Shown here: piece after piece, positions 1 to 9,432 of the stretch
Layout: the number at the start of each line of letters is the position of its first letter
Numbering within the stretch: the stretch's first letter is position 1
NCBI RefSeq assembly: GCF_900250075.1
Contig: NZ_LT977071.1
Coordinates: forward strand, 1,199,298-1,263,297
Length of the DNA: 64,000 nucleotides
Direction: 5' to 3'
Source: Cupriavidus taiwanensis
Lineage (GTDB): Bacteria; Pseudomonadota; Gammaproteobacteria; Burkholderiales; Burkholderiaceae
Program-made: the position numbers and the translations under genes
Notes under the pieces: model-generated
Told to the model about the DNA's origin: nothing
Databases searched by the model: none
Seen by the model: only the letters and a program-made list of their open reading frames with translations

Positions 1-98
1 AGCTACGTTTCGCATAATAAGTGTTATGTCAAATCAAGTAGATTTCGTAGCTGGCTGCCAGCAGTTCGGCAGCCACCATAGACCCTCATACCCCCCGC

Positions 99-1163
99 TC
101 AACCCATAACGCGCTGCGCCTGTATCCAAGCAAGATCAGCCACCCGCGCGAAGCGCTCGCCCATGGCACGCGCGTCGGCGCTGGACGCCGTGCCGCGTGC
201 GGCGCGGGCCTTGATGCCATGGAGAATCGCTGCGAAGCGGAACATGTTGAAAGCGATGTAGAAATCCAGGTTGCCAATGCCCTGGCGCCCGGTGCGGCGG
301 CAGTAGGCTTCGACATAGACGGCCTCGTCGGGCAATCCCGCTGCCGCCAGGTCCCGCCCCGCGATGCCGCCCAGGATATCGGGCGGCATGCGGAACATCA
401 TGGCGTGATAGGCAAAGTCGGCAAGCGGATCGCCCAGCGTCGACAGTTCCCAGTCCAGCACCGCCAGCACCCGCGGCTCAGTGGGATGGAAGATCAGGTT
501 GTCGGCGCGGAAATCGCCGTGGGTGATGGCAACCTCATCGGCGCCGGGCAGATGCCGGGGCAGCCAGTCGACCAGTTGGTCCATCGCAGGATGCCGGCCG
601 GCCAGCTCGTCGCTGCGGTACTGGTCCGACCAGCGCGCGACCTGACGGGCAACGTAGCCGCCAGGCTTGCCGTAGTCGCCCAGGCCGATGGCAGCCGGAT
701 CGATGGTGTGGAGGCTGGCCAGCGTGGCGTTCATGGCGTCCATGTAGGCCGCACGCTCGCCCGGCGCCACCTCGGAAAAACCGGCATCCCAGAAGATCCG
801 GCCCTCGACGAGATCCATCACGAAGAACCAACTGCCGATCACCGCATCGTCGGTGCAGAGCCCGTGGATCCGGGGTACCGGAAAGCCCGCCTGGCCCAGC
901 GCCGCCATCACCCTGGCTTCGCGTTCCACGGCGTGGGCGCCTTTGATCAGCTCGCCGGGGGGCTTGCGTCGCAGCACATAGCTGCGCCCGGGCGTACGCA
1001 GGCGATAGGTAGGATTGGACTGCCCGCCCTTGAACTGGTCGATCGTCAGCGGTCCGGCGTATCCCGCCACGTTACGCGCCATCCAGCGCTCCAGCGCAGC
1101 CTGGTCGAAGCGATGCTGGTCGCGCACCGGCCCTGTGCCGGCGAACGCTTGCGCGCTAGCCAT
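99..1163 (-). CDS. APH-like phosphotransferase of the ACAD10/11-associated type
   Basis: A 354-residue protein with the aminoglycoside/choline-kinase fold. The catalytic loop THGDFRADN lies near residues 214-222 and the metal-binding segment LDWELSTLGDPLAD near 236-249. The N-terminal part has the nucleotide-binding GGQSNPTYRL and the VLRRKPPG strand typical of the family found next to, or fused to, acyl-CoA dehydrogenases. Mammalian ACAD10/11 and the bacterial LvaA protein are relatives; LvaA phosphorylates 4-hydroxyacyl-CoA. The start codon lies inside the 3' end of the upstream acyl-CoA dehydrogenase gene (8-base overlap), so the two are translationally coupled. The inferred role is phosphorylation of a hydroxyacyl-CoA; antibiotic resistance is unlikely. 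The substrate cannot be read from sequence. Confidence 0.85.
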   Translation of the reverse strand: MASAQAFAGTGPVRDQHRFDQAALERWMARNVAGYAGPLTIDQFKGGQSNPTYRLRTPGRSYVLRRKPPGELIKGAHAVEREARVMAALGQAGFPVPRIHGLCTDDAVIGSWFFVMDLVEGRIFWDAGFSEVAPGERAAYMDAMNATLASLHTIDPAAIGLGDYGKPGGYVARQVARWSDQYRSDELAGRHPAMDQLVDWLPRHLPGADEVAITHGDFRADNLIFHPTEPRVLAVLDWELSTLGDPLADFAYHAMMFRMPPDILGGIAGRDLAAAGLPDEAVYVEAYCRRTGRQGIGNLDFYIAFNMFRFAAILHGIKARAARGTASSADARAMGERFARVADLAWIQAQRVMG

Positions 1164-2352
1164 GGCTCGCCTCCCCGCTCAGGGTCTTGCGCTTGATCAT
1201 CTTTGCCAGCGACCATTTGTGTACCTCGGTGGGGCCGTCGTAGATGCGGAAGGCGCGGACTTCACGGAACACCTGCTCGACGATGGAGTCGCGCGATACC
1301 CCCGAGCCGCCCATGATCTGCACGCAACGGTCGGCCACGCGGAACACCGCCTCGGACACCGCCACCTTGGTCATCGAGCTCTCGTTGGTCCCCACGGCAC
1401 CGCCATCGAGCACGCCGGCGCACCAGTCGATCATCAATGCCGCCTGCTGCAGGTCGATCAGGTTCTCGGCCAGCATGAATCCTACGCCTTCATGGTCGAT
1501 CAGCAGCTTGCCAAATGCCTTGCGCGTGGTCGCATAGGCCGTGGCGATCTCATGCGCACGCGTGGCGCAGCCGTGCCAGCGCATGCAATGCGAAAGCCGG
1601 GCTGGCGACAACCTGACCTGAGCATAGCGGAAGCCTTCGTTGATCTCGCCAAGCACCTGGCTGGCCGGCACCCGCAGATTGTCGATGACGATCAGGGCAT
1701 GCCCGCCGGGCATCGAGTTGTCGATGGTGTCCAGCACACGCTCGATCCGAATCGCGGGATCGGGCAGGTCCACCAGGAACATGGTGGACTGCACCTTGCC
1801 GTCCTCGCCCGTGCGCGCCATCACAATGCCGACCGAAGCCCCTTCCGCGCCAGTGATGAACATCTTGCGCCCGTTGATGACCCACTCGTCGCCCCGCTTC
1901 ACCGCGGTGGTCTGCAGCATTGACGGATCCGAGCCGGCGCCGCCATCCTCGGCTGGCTCGGTCATGAAGAAGGCCGAGCGGGTTGCGCCACTGACAAGCT
2001 GGTCGAGGAAGCGCCGCTTCTGTTCCGGGGTGGCGACCTTGCCGAGCAGGAACATATTGCCCTCGTCGGGGGCCATGGTATTGACGGCCACAGGACCCAG
2101 CGGCGACAGCCCGGAGCGCTTGAGCACGGCTGCGGTCTCCAGCTGCGTCAGGTGGCTGCCGTCATCGAGGATGTGCGGCGTCATGACGCCCGCCTCGCGC
2201 GCCTTGGCGCGCAGTTCGTCGACGAGGTCCGCCGACGGGCCATGCGCACCGTAACGGGGGTCGCGCTCGTAGGGCGCGACGACCTTGCGCACAAAGGACT
2301 CGACCCGATCGGCGATGGCCCGGCTGCGTTCGGTGGGACAGGGAGTGAACAT
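1156..2352 (-). CDS. Acyl-CoA dehydrogenase, ACAD10/11-like
   Basis: A 398-residue FAD flavoenzyme of normal length for the family. The flavin/substrate segment FFMTEPAEDGGAGSDPS lies near residues 128-144, and the C-terminal signatures are QIMGGSGVSRD and YDGPTEVHKWSLAKMI. The usual YEGT glutamate of short- and medium-chain enzymes is replaced by Asp in YDGPTEVH, as in the DGPxEVH of ACAD10/11-type enzymes, which use a glutamate elsewhere. It overlaps the APH-like kinase gene and follows an SDR gene by 11 bases, giving a compact kinase-dehydrogenase-reductase operon. It probably oxidises an acyl-CoA, or a phosphorylated hydroxyacyl-CoA as in the levulinate (lva) route. Substrate unknown. Confidence 0.88.
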   Translation of the reverse strand: MFTPCPTERSRAIADRVESFVRKVVAPYERDPRYGAHGPSADLVDELRAKAREAGVMTPHILDDGSHLTQLETAAVLKRSGLSPLGPVAVNTMAPDEGNMFLLGKVATPEQKRRFLDQLVSGATRSAFFMTEPAEDGGAGSDPSMLQTTAVKRGDEWVINGRKMFITGAEGASVGIVMARTGEDGKVQSTMFLVDLPDPAIRIERVLDTIDNSMPGGHALIVIDNLRVPASQVLGEINEGFRYAQVRLSPARLSHCMRWHGCATRAHEIATAYATTRKAFGKLLIDHEGVGFMLAENLIDLQQAALMIDWCAGVLDGGAVGTNESSMTKVAVSEAVFRVADRCVQIMGGSGVSRDSIVEQVFREVRAFRIYDGPTEVHKWSLAKMIKRKTLSGEASHG

Positions 2353-2363
2353 GGGTATTTGTC

Positions 2364-3149
2364 TCAGAGCGAGTTGATGGAGTGGCCGCCGTCAACCGGC
2401 AGGACCGTGCCCGTCATGTAGTCGGACGCATCCGAGGCCAGCAACAGCAGCGCGCCATCGAGCTGGCCGGGCTGGCCGAGCCGGCGCTGCGGAATGCGCG
2501 CGATCATGGCCCGGCCGCTGTCGCTCTCGAAGAAGCTGCGGTTGATGTCGGTCTCGAAGTAGCCCGGCGCCAGCGCGTTGACGCGGATGCCGTAACGCGC
2601 CCATTCCAGCGCCAGCGAGCGCGTCAGGTGGATCAGGCCTGCCTTCGCGGCGGTGTATGCGGGCACCTGCTGCGCCACGCGCAGGCCGAGGATCGACGCG
2701 ATATTGACAATGCTGCCGCCGCCGGCTGCGCGCATCATCCGCGCCGCGCACTGCGCCACGCGCCAGGCGCCGTTCAGGTTGGTGTCGATCACGCTTTGCC
2801 AGGCGCCCTCCTCTACCTTCATGGCCGGCCCGGTGGTGGCGATGCCGGCGCTGTTGACGACTACCTGGACCGGTCCCAGCTGCCGGTGCGCCGCCTGGAA
2901 CGCGGCACCGACCGATGCCGGATCCCTGACGTCGAGCGGCACCACGCAGCCTTGCCCGCCCTGTCTGCGCAGGTCGGCCAGCACGGCCTCGCCTTCGGCC
3001 ACGCGCCGGCCAGCCAGTGCCACCTTGCAGCCTGCGCGCGCCAGCGTCTGCGCAAAGTGCAGGCCCAGGCCGCCAAAGGCCCCGGTTACCAGCGCTACCT
3101 TGCCGTCCAGATCGGCAAACAGGCCGAGCTCGCGTCCTTGCTGGTTCAT
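2364..3149 (-). CDS. SDR-family oxidoreductase
   Basis: A 261-residue classical short-chain dehydrogenase/reductase. The nucleotide-binding motif TGAFGGLG is near residues 22-29, NSAG (for the usual NNAG) near 98-101, the catalytic Ser in SIVNIAS, and the catalytic YTAAK in the order expected. The arginine in AGRR after the second beta strand suggests an NADP preference. The C-terminal PVDGGHS is typical of FabG-like enzymes. It is the first gene of the SDR-acyl-CoA dehydrogenase-APH set, so it probably handles a hydroxy/keto pair in the same catabolic route. A good ribosome-binding site (rbs) precedes the ATG. Confidence 0.88.
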   Translation of the reverse strand: MNQQGRELGLFADLDGKVALVTGAFGGLGLHFAQTLARAGCKVALAGRRVAEGEAVLADLRRQGGQGCVVPLDVRDPASVGAAFQAAHRQLGPVQVVVNSAGIATTGPAMKVEEGAWQSVIDTNLNGAWRVAQCAARMMRAAGGGSIVNIASILGLRVAQQVPAYTAAKAGLIHLTRSLALEWARYGIRVNALAPGYFETDINRSFFESDSGRAMIARIPQRRLGQPGQLDGALLLLASDASDYMTGTVLPVDGGHSINSL

Positions 3150-3185
3150 TGCTTGTCTCCTCTGTATTGCTGCGAATGCTGCGGC

Positions 3186-4655
3186 TCAGGCGGCCTTGAG
3201 CATGTCCTCGACCACCTTCTTGGCGTCGCCGAACACCATCATGGTCTTGTCCATGTAGAACAGCTCGTTGTCCAGGCCGGCGTAGCCGGCGGCCATCGAG
3301 CGCTTGTTGACGATGATGGTCTTGGCCTTGTACGCCTCCAGGATCGGCATGCCGGCGATCGGCGACTTGGGATCGGTTTTGGCCGCCGGGTTGACCACGT
3401 CGTTGGCGCCCAGCACCAGCACCACGTCGGCCTGGCCGAACTCGCTGTTGATGTCTTCCATCTCGAAGACCTGGTCGTACGGCACCTCGGCCTCGGCCAG
3501 CAGCACGTTCATGTGGCCCGGCATGCGGCCCGCCACCGGGTGGATCGCGTATTTCACGGTTACGCCCTTTTCCGTGAGGGCTTCGGTCAGCTCCTTGAGC
3601 GCGTGTTGGGCGCGCGCCACCGCCAGGCCGTAGCCAGGCACAATGATGACCGTCTCCGCATTGCCCATCAGGAAGGCGGCGTCATCGGCCGAACCCGACT
3701 TGACGTTGCGCTGCGCCTGCGCTGCCGGCCCGCTTGCGGCCGTGGCATCGCTGCCGAAGCCGCCCAGGATCACGTTGAAGAACGAGCGGTTCATCGCCTT
3801 GCACATGATGTACGAGAGGATGGCACCGGACGAACCCACCAGCGAGCCGGCGATGATCAGCATCGGGTTGTTCAGCGAGAAGCCGATGCCCGCCGCCGCC
3901 CAGCCAGAGTACGAGTTCAGCATCGACACCACCACCGGCATGTCGGCGCCGCCGATCGGGATGATGATCAGCACGCCCAGCACGAAGGCAATTGCCAGCA
4001 TCACCAGGAACGGCAGCCATTCCTGCGTCATGAAGAAGGCGATGCCGAAGCCCACCATGGCCACCGCCAGCGCCAGGTTCAGCACGTGCTGGCCGGCGAA
4101 CACCACCGGCGCGCCCTGGAACAGGCGGAACTTGTAGCGCCCGGCCAGCTTGCCGAAGGCGATCACCGAGCCCGAGAACGTGATCGCGCCGACAAAGCAG
4201 CCAATGAACAGCTCGATCCGGTTGCCGAGCGGGATATCACGCGAACCGGCAGCGGTGATGCCGAACGCGGCGGGCTCCGCCACTGCCGCCACCGAAATAA
4301 ACACCGCCGCCAGGCCGATGAGCGAGTGCATCGCCGCCACCAGCTCGGGCATCTTGGTCATCTGCACTTTCCTGGCCACGTAGGCGCCAATGCCGCCGCC
4401 CACCACCAGCGCGGCCAGTATCAGCGCCAGGCCGGTGCCGGGCGCTGATGCATCCGCCTGGCCGGACAGCAGCTCGCTCTTCAGCTTGAAGATCAGCGCC
4501 ACCGTGGTGAGTGCCGCCACCGCCATGCCGGCCATGCCGAAGCCGTTGCCGCGCCGCGCGGTGGTCGGGTGTGACAGCCCCTTGAGCGCCTGGATAAAGC
4601 AGACCGACGCGCCCAGGTAAGACAGCGTCACCAGATTCATCGACAGGCCGTTCAT
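3186..4655 (-). CDS. pntB: NAD(P) transhydrogenase subunit beta
   Basis: A 489-residue integral membrane protein. The first half has many hydrophobic helices (proton channel, domain II). The last 180 or so residues form the NADP(H)-binding domain III, with [18 protein letters not shown] near residue 337 and the conserved [14 protein letters not shown] and [13 protein letters not shown] segments. With PntAa and PntAb it forms the proton-translocating transhydrogenase of the inner membrane, making NADPH from NADH at the expense of the proton gradient. Its start overlaps the pntAb stop by four bases (ATGA). Confidence 0.97.
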   Translation of the reverse strand: MNGLSMNLVTLSYLGASVCFIQALKGLSHPTTARRGNGFGMAGMAVAALTTVALIFKLKSELLSGQADASAPGTGLALILAALVVGGGIGAYVARKVQMTKMPELVAAMHSLIGLAAVFISVAAVAEPAAFGITAAGSRDIPLGNRIELFIGCFVGAITFSGSVIAFGKLAGRYKFRLFQGAPVVFAGQHVLNLALAVAMVGFGIAFFMTQEWLPFLVMLAIAFVLGVLIIIPIGGADMPVVVSMLNSYSGWAAAGIGFSLNNPMLIIAGSLVGSSGAILSYIMCKAMNRSFFNVILGGFGSDATAASGPAAQAQRNVKSGSADDAAFLMGNAETVIIVPGYGLAVARAQHALKELTEALTEKGVTVKYAIHPVAGRMPGHMNVLLAEAEVPYDQVFEMEDINSEFGQADVVLVLGANDVVNPAAKTDPKSPIAGMPILEAYKAKTIIVNKRSMAAGYAGLDNELFYMDKTMMVFGDAKKVVEDMLKAA

Positions 4656-5002
4656 TGCGCTACCTCCGACAGTTTGCCGCCAGGCTGCCCAATTGCTTCA
4701 GCCTGCGCCTTGGGTGCCTTCTTCCTGAACATCTCCAGCATGCGCTGGGTGACCAGGAAGCCGCCGAACACATTGACCGCCGCCAGCGCCACCGCCAGCG
4801 TGCCCATTGCGCGGCCAACATAGCCCTCGGTCAGGCCGGCGGCCAGCATGGCGCCGACGATGATGATGGCCGAGATGGCATTGGTCACCGCCATCAACGG
4901 CGTATGCAGCGCGGGGGTAACGGTCCAGACCACGTGGTAGCCCACGTAGATCGCCAGGACAAAGATGATCAGGTTGATCACCGTGTGGCTAACCATTTCC
5001 AT
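4652..5002 (-). CDS. pntAb: NAD(P) transhydrogenase subunit alpha part 2
   Basis: A 116-residue membrane protein with about three transmembrane helices: residues 5-27, the stretch with [18 protein letters not shown], and [20 protein letters not shown]. These match the membrane part of PntA, encoded separately in many proteobacteria. It lies between pntAa and pntB, overlapping pntB by four bases. It forms part of the proton channel of the transhydrogenase. Confidence 0.95.
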   Translation of the reverse strand: MEMVSHTVINLIIFVLAIYVGYHVVWTVTPALHTPLMAVTNAISAIIIVGAMLAAGLTEGYVGRAMGTLAVALAAVNVFGGFLVTQRMLEMFRKKAPKAQAEAIGQPGGKLSEVAQ

Positions 5003-5017
5003 TGAGGTCTCCTTGCA

Positions 5018-6136
<1,119 letters not shown>

Positions 6137-6237
6137 ATCAGTCTCCGTTTGGTCCCGTCCGCAAGCCGGACAGGCCCTTGGTGCCGGGCGCCACCTGCCG
6201 GATCTCAGGCAAAGGGCGCCGGTATTGGCGGTACGCC

Positions 6238-7035
6238 TCAGCGGGGCACTTCCCCTTCCAGCGTGACGCGGTTCAGTACCCGCTCGGCGTTGCCGTAGTC
6301 ATGTACGGCATAGTGCATGGTGCAGCGGTTGTCCCACATCAGTACATCGCCCTGTTGCCACATATGGCGGTAGACGTTGTCCGGCGTCACCGAGTGCTCA
6401 TACAGGAAGTCGAGCAGCGGACGGCTCTCCGCCTCGGTCATGCCTTCGATGCACTGCGCGGTATCCGGGTGGCCTACATAGAGCGCCTTGCGCCCCGTCT
6501 CCGGGTGCGTGCGCACGATCGGGTGGACCGCCGTGGGGACCTTGTCCGAACCAGTCATCTTGGCCAGCCGCGCGCCAGAGAACCGGGCCCGCAGCCCTTC
6601 GATCATGCGCTGCATCGCCGGCGACAGGCGGTCGTACGAGACATACTGGTTGCACCACATGGTGTCGCCGCCGACGGGGATGGTCACTGCCGAGAGGATC
6701 GAGATCTTGGGCGGCACCTCGGTATAGATCGAGTCCGAATGCCAGGCCTCGGTCGAGGCGGTTTCCTTCGGGATTTTGGTGACCTGGGCCAGTTCCGGGA
6801 ACTCTGTCAGACCCTTCAGCAACGGGTTGCCCTGCACCGGCTTGCCCCAACGCCTGGCAAACGCGACCTGGGCCGCAGGCTGAAGATGCTGGTCGCGGAA
6901 CACCAGCACGCCATACGCGAGGAAGGCTCGGTGCAGGGTCTCGAAGCTGGCATCGTCGAGCGGCTGGTTCAGGTCGATACCGGTCACGGCTGCCGCCACG
7001 GAGCCGGTCAGCGGCTTGATCTGGATTGTCATCAT
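6238..7035 (-). CDS. TauD/TfdA-family Fe(II)/2-oxoglutarate dioxygenase
   Basis: A 265-residue protein with the iron triad of the family: WHSDSIYTEVPP gives the HxD pair near residues 98-100, and the distal His lies in TMHYAVHDYGNAERVLNRV near the C-terminus, with the 2-oxoglutarate-binding Arg just after. The N-terminal ITGIDL and VFRDQHL are also typical. TauD, TfdA, SdpA and AtsK enzymes hydroxylate sulfonates, aryloxyalkanoates or alkyl sulfates, leading to cleavage of the substrate. No transport or sulfur genes adjoin it, so the substrate is open. Confidence 0.88.
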   Translation of the reverse strand: MMTIQIKPLTGSVAAAVTGIDLNQPLDDASFETLHRAFLAYGVLVFRDQHLQPAAQVAFARRWGKPVQGNPLLKGLTEFPELAQVTKIPKETASTEAWHSDSIYTEVPPKISILSAVTIPVGGDTMWCNQYVSYDRLSPAMQRMIEGLRARFSGARLAKMTGSDKVPTAVHPIVRTHPETGRKALYVGHPDTAQCIEGMTEAESRPLLDFLYEHSVTPDNVYRHMWQQGDVLMWDNRCTMHYAVHDYGNAERVLNRVTLEGEVPR

Positions 7036-7066
7036 GTCTCCTCTTGTCTCAGGCTTCTCTGTGGAT

Positions 7067-8038
7067 TCAGTCGATCAGCAATACGATCTTGCCGACGTGC
7101 TGGTCTTGCTTCATGTATGCGTGGGCAGCGTCGATGTCGGTCATGGCAAAGGTCCGGTCGATCGGCAGCCGCACGCGGCCCGCGCGCAACAATGGCAGCA
7201 TGTCGCGGGCGCAGGCCTGGATGCACTCCAGCCGCTCCTGTTCAGTGCGGGTGCGGAAGGTCACGCCAATCAGCTGCAGGCGCTTGAGCCAGAGCTGCGT
7301 CAGGTCGATCTGCGCGGTCGCGGAACCCAGCCGCGCGATGTTTACCAGGCGGCCCTTGACCGCGAGGCTTTGCATATTGGCTTCGAATACCGGACCGCCT
7401 ACCGTGTCGATGATGATGTCGACACCCTTGTTGCCGGTGGCTGCCATGACCGCCTCGACCTGGTCTTCGCACGACGCATCGATGCCGACGTCCACGCCGA
7501 ACTGGCTGATCTTGTCCAGCTTGGCGGCCGAGCGCGACGACGCGATCACGGGCCGCGCACCCATCAGCGAGGCGATCTGGATCGCCGCCATCGCCACGCC
7601 GCCCGAGGCGCCGTTGACCAGTACCGCCTCGCCGGCCACCAGGCGGCCGTTCGTAACCAGTGCGTCATGCGCAGTGATAAAGACGTTCGGGAACGCCGCG
7701 GCATCGATCCACGACAGGCCATCCGGCACCGGGATCAGCGCCATCGGATCGGCCACCACGTACTCCGCCTGGCAGCCGCGGCCATGGCCCATCACGCGGT
7801 CGCCCACGCGCCAGCCGTTGACACCCTCGCCGACTTCCGCCACCTCGCCGGCAAACTCGACGCCGGTCGTGATGGTGTTGCCCGACCGTAGCTCCTTCGC
7901 CTGGTTGATTTCGCCACGGTTCAGGCCCGCCGCGCGCACCCTCACCAGTACCTGCCCCGCTGCCGCCGCCGGCACGGGGATATCCTGCACTTCGACCTTG
8001 CCGCCCTCGGGGCCCGGCACTACACGGACTGCCTTCAC
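7067..8038 (-). CDS. Zinc-independent alcohol dehydrogenase / quinone oxidoreductase-like protein
   Basis: A medium-chain dehydrogenase/reductase of 323 residues. A longer reading frame extends upstream, but the GTG at 8038 is preferred: it opens the fold with KAVRVV and has AAAGGAGAC four bases upstream. The GroES-like domain contains RAAGLNRGEINQ. The Rossmann domain contains VNGASGGVAMAAIQIA, and IASSRS at the end of the second strand fits NADPH binding. The cysteine/histidine zinc ligands of alcohol dehydrogenases are absent. It is probably an NADPH-dependent quinone or enone reductase. It shares its strand and close spacing with the genes around it. Confidence 0.85.
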   Translation of the reverse strand: MKAVRVVPGPEGGKVEVQDIPVPAAAAGQVLVRVRAAGLNRGEINQAKELRSGNTITTGVEFAGEVAEVGEGVNGWRVGDRVMGHGRGCQAEYVVADPMALIPVPDGLSWIDAAAFPNVFITAHDALVTNGRLVAGEAVLVNGASGGVAMAAIQIASLMGARPVIASSRSAAKLDKISQFGVDVGIDASCEDQVEAVMAATGNKGVDIIIDTVGGPVFEANMQSLAVKGRLVNIARLGSATAQIDLTQLWLKRLQLIGVTFRTRTEQERLECIQACARDMLPLLRAGRVRLPIDRTFAMTDIDAAHAYMKQDQHVGKIVLLID

Positions 8039-8061
8039 TGCTGTCTCCTTTTCCTGTCTTT

Positions 8062-8466
8062 CTACGTGTTGCTTGCTGCGTCTGCGTCTTGCGCGAAAGC
8101 CTGGACCGCGCACTGCGCCGTCGCACGGATCAGCGACAACAGTTCCAGCGCGCGTTCGGCGGCCGCTTCGCCGCCGGGGTGGTTGCCGCGCACGAATGGC
8201 GCGCGGGCATCTTCGATCGCAGCCAGCGCCTGCATCGGTCTTTCCGCCGCTACCGCGAGCCGCCGGAATTCATTGACCGTCAACAGGTACGTGTGGAACA
8301 CATCCGCCTGCCGCGACGTGGCGCCGAGCTTGTGCAGCAGCGCGTTGAGCCAGTGCGTGCCGGCCAGCATCGCGCCCTCGATGGTCATCTCGTAGTCCGC
8401 GCTGGTGCACTTGCGCAGCGATGCCTCGATGCTGCACGCCATTGCCATGTGCTGTTCAATGTCCAT
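8062..8466 (-). CDS. Small protein with a GTHxxNAxLH motif, member A
   Basis: A 134-residue protein that I do not recognise as a named family. The ATG at 8466 is chosen over an upstream in-frame ATG because GGAGGGG sits nine bases before it. It is predicted mostly helical, without signal peptide or membrane helix. Near residues 31-43 it has the segment AGTHWLNALLH, which also occurs as AGTHAVNAALH in the next gene upstream. The two genes overlap by 11 bases and are probably co-translated, so the products may form a complex. The location beside the quinone oxidoreductase-like gene does not show a function. Confidence 0.7.
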   Translation of the reverse strand: MDIEQHMAMACSIEASLRKCTSADYEMTIEGAMLAGTHWLNALLHKLGATSRQADVFHTYLLTVNEFRRLAVAAERPMQALAAIEDARAPFVRGNHPGGEAAAERALELLSLIRATAQCAVQAFAQDADAASNT

Positions 8467-8917
8467 GGCAATTCCCCTCCAGGCGCGCCTCCAGCAGGTC
8501 AAGGCAACGGCGCAGCGCGGCGTCACAACCCGCCGCAATGTCGGCAGTCGGCGCCAGCCCCTCGCGCAGGCAAGGATCCCGGTGGTGCTCGATGTGCTCC
8601 ATCGCCTCCATCATTTCGGCGATATCAGCAGGCACCGGCCCCTCCACTTTCGGGCGGCCGACATGCAGGACGTCGCCCAGCGGCCGCAACGCCGCCTTGA
8701 GGCTGCCGTCGGGCTGAGGCACCAGGTACACGCCCGGTTGCGTCGGGAAGCAGTCGTCGTCCAGCGTGATGCGGGCCTCGTGCAGTGCTGCATTGACGGC
8801 ATGGGTACCGGCCGTCATGCCGGCCCAGAACCACAGCCCGAAATCCTCCAGCGGGTCCAGGCGCGCGCGCAGGGCCTGCAACTTCGCGATCTTCTCCTTG
8901 TGTGACATGACCTTCAT
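8456..8917 (-). CDS. Small protein with a GTHxxNAxLH motif, member B
   Basis: A 153-residue protein, unrecognised. The ATG at 8917 has GGAGAA eight bases upstream; a second ATG follows at 8908. It starts with a charged helix (HKEKIAKLQALRARLDPLED), then WFWAGMTAGTHAVNAALHE near residues 30-48, a middle part rich in Pro and Gly, and a histidine-rich helix (EMMEAMEHIEHHRD). The shared motif and the tandem position indicate a paralogous pair with the 8062-8466 product. Conserved His residues in the motif might bind a metal, but that is only a guess. It is the first gene of the leftward block and faces the lyase operon across a promoter region. Confidence 0.7.
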   Translation of the reverse strand: MKVMSHKEKIAKLQALRARLDPLEDFGLWFWAGMTAGTHAVNAALHEARITLDDDCFPTQPGVYLVPQPDGSLKAALRPLGDVLHVGRPKVEGPVPADIAEMMEAMEHIEHHRDPCLREGLAPTADIAAGCDAALRRCLDLLEARLEGNCHGH

Positions 8918-8958
8918 GTCGGCTTTCTCCGTTGATTCACAGCGTCGATGTTCCGGCG

Positions 8959-8980
8959 CTGACAACATCGCCGTTGTCAG
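8959..8980. promoter_or_regulatory. Perfect inverted repeat, candidate operator of the divergent promoter
   Basis: CTGACAAC-N6-GTTGTCAG forms a perfect 8-base inverted repeat in the 219-base gap between the leftward small-protein gene (start 8917) and the rightward lyase operon (start 9137). A further half-site TGTCAAC lies near 9004. The GntR/UTRA regulator encoded two genes downstream is the obvious candidate to bind here. Binding is an inference. Confidence 0.55.
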
Positions 8981-9136
8981 GACGATAGACAGCGGCCGCA
9001 TCGATGTCAACAAACTTCTATATAGGACTTACGCTTGGGGAGTAGTGGTTTTCGCTGATAAGCCAGATTTTCGCTTGACCATCAACCCGTAGTCTTTCTA
9101 CATTGGATCCCAACACCTATACAGGAGTTGATCGAA

Positions 9137-9427
9137 ATGCCACGAGCCATCGTACTGAACCCCGCCGACAATGTGGCCACCCTGCTGGACGCCGGCGAAG
9201 CCGGCGAATCCTGTGCGCTCGAAGGCGAGCGGCAAGGCAGGCTGGTGCTGCTGCAGGACGTGCCGTTCGGCCACAAGATCTGCATCGCCGACACGGTAGC
9301 GGGACAAACCATCCTGAAGTACGGCCAGGTCATCGGCCGCGCCAGCCGCGCTGTGCGCGCCGGCGAACACATGCATGTTCACAACATCGAGTCGGCGCGC
9401 GCCCGCGGCGACCTGCACAAGGGGTAA
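9137..9427 (+). CDS. UxaA/SuyA-type lyase, small subunit (SAF domain)
   Basis: A 96-residue SAF-domain protein that matches the N-terminal part of altronate/galactarate dehydratases. Typical segments are VLLQDVPFGHKICIAD and the C-terminal GEHMHVHNIES. The ATG at 9137 is chosen over a TTG at 9128 because AGGAG lies nine bases upstream. Stop and start of the next gene nearly coincide, so the two polypeptides form one enzyme. The same split arrangement is known for (R)-sulfolactate sulfo-lyase (SuyA/SuyB) and for several sugar-acid dehydratases. The substrate is undecided. Confidence 0.85.
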   Translation: MPRAIVLNPADNVATLLDAGEAGESCALEGERQGRLVLLQDVPFGHKICIADTVAGQTILKYGQVIGRASRAVRAGEHMHVHNIESARARGDLHKG

Positions 9428-9432
9428 TGCAG

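Noticed and set aside
99..1163. Aminoglycoside resistance gene
   Set aside because: The fold is shared, but the coupling to an acyl-CoA dehydrogenase gene and the family signatures point to ACAD10/11-associated kinases.
2382..4448. A 688-codon plus-strand open frame across the SDR and pntB genes
   Set aside because: It is antisense to two clear enzymes, with typical shadow composition.
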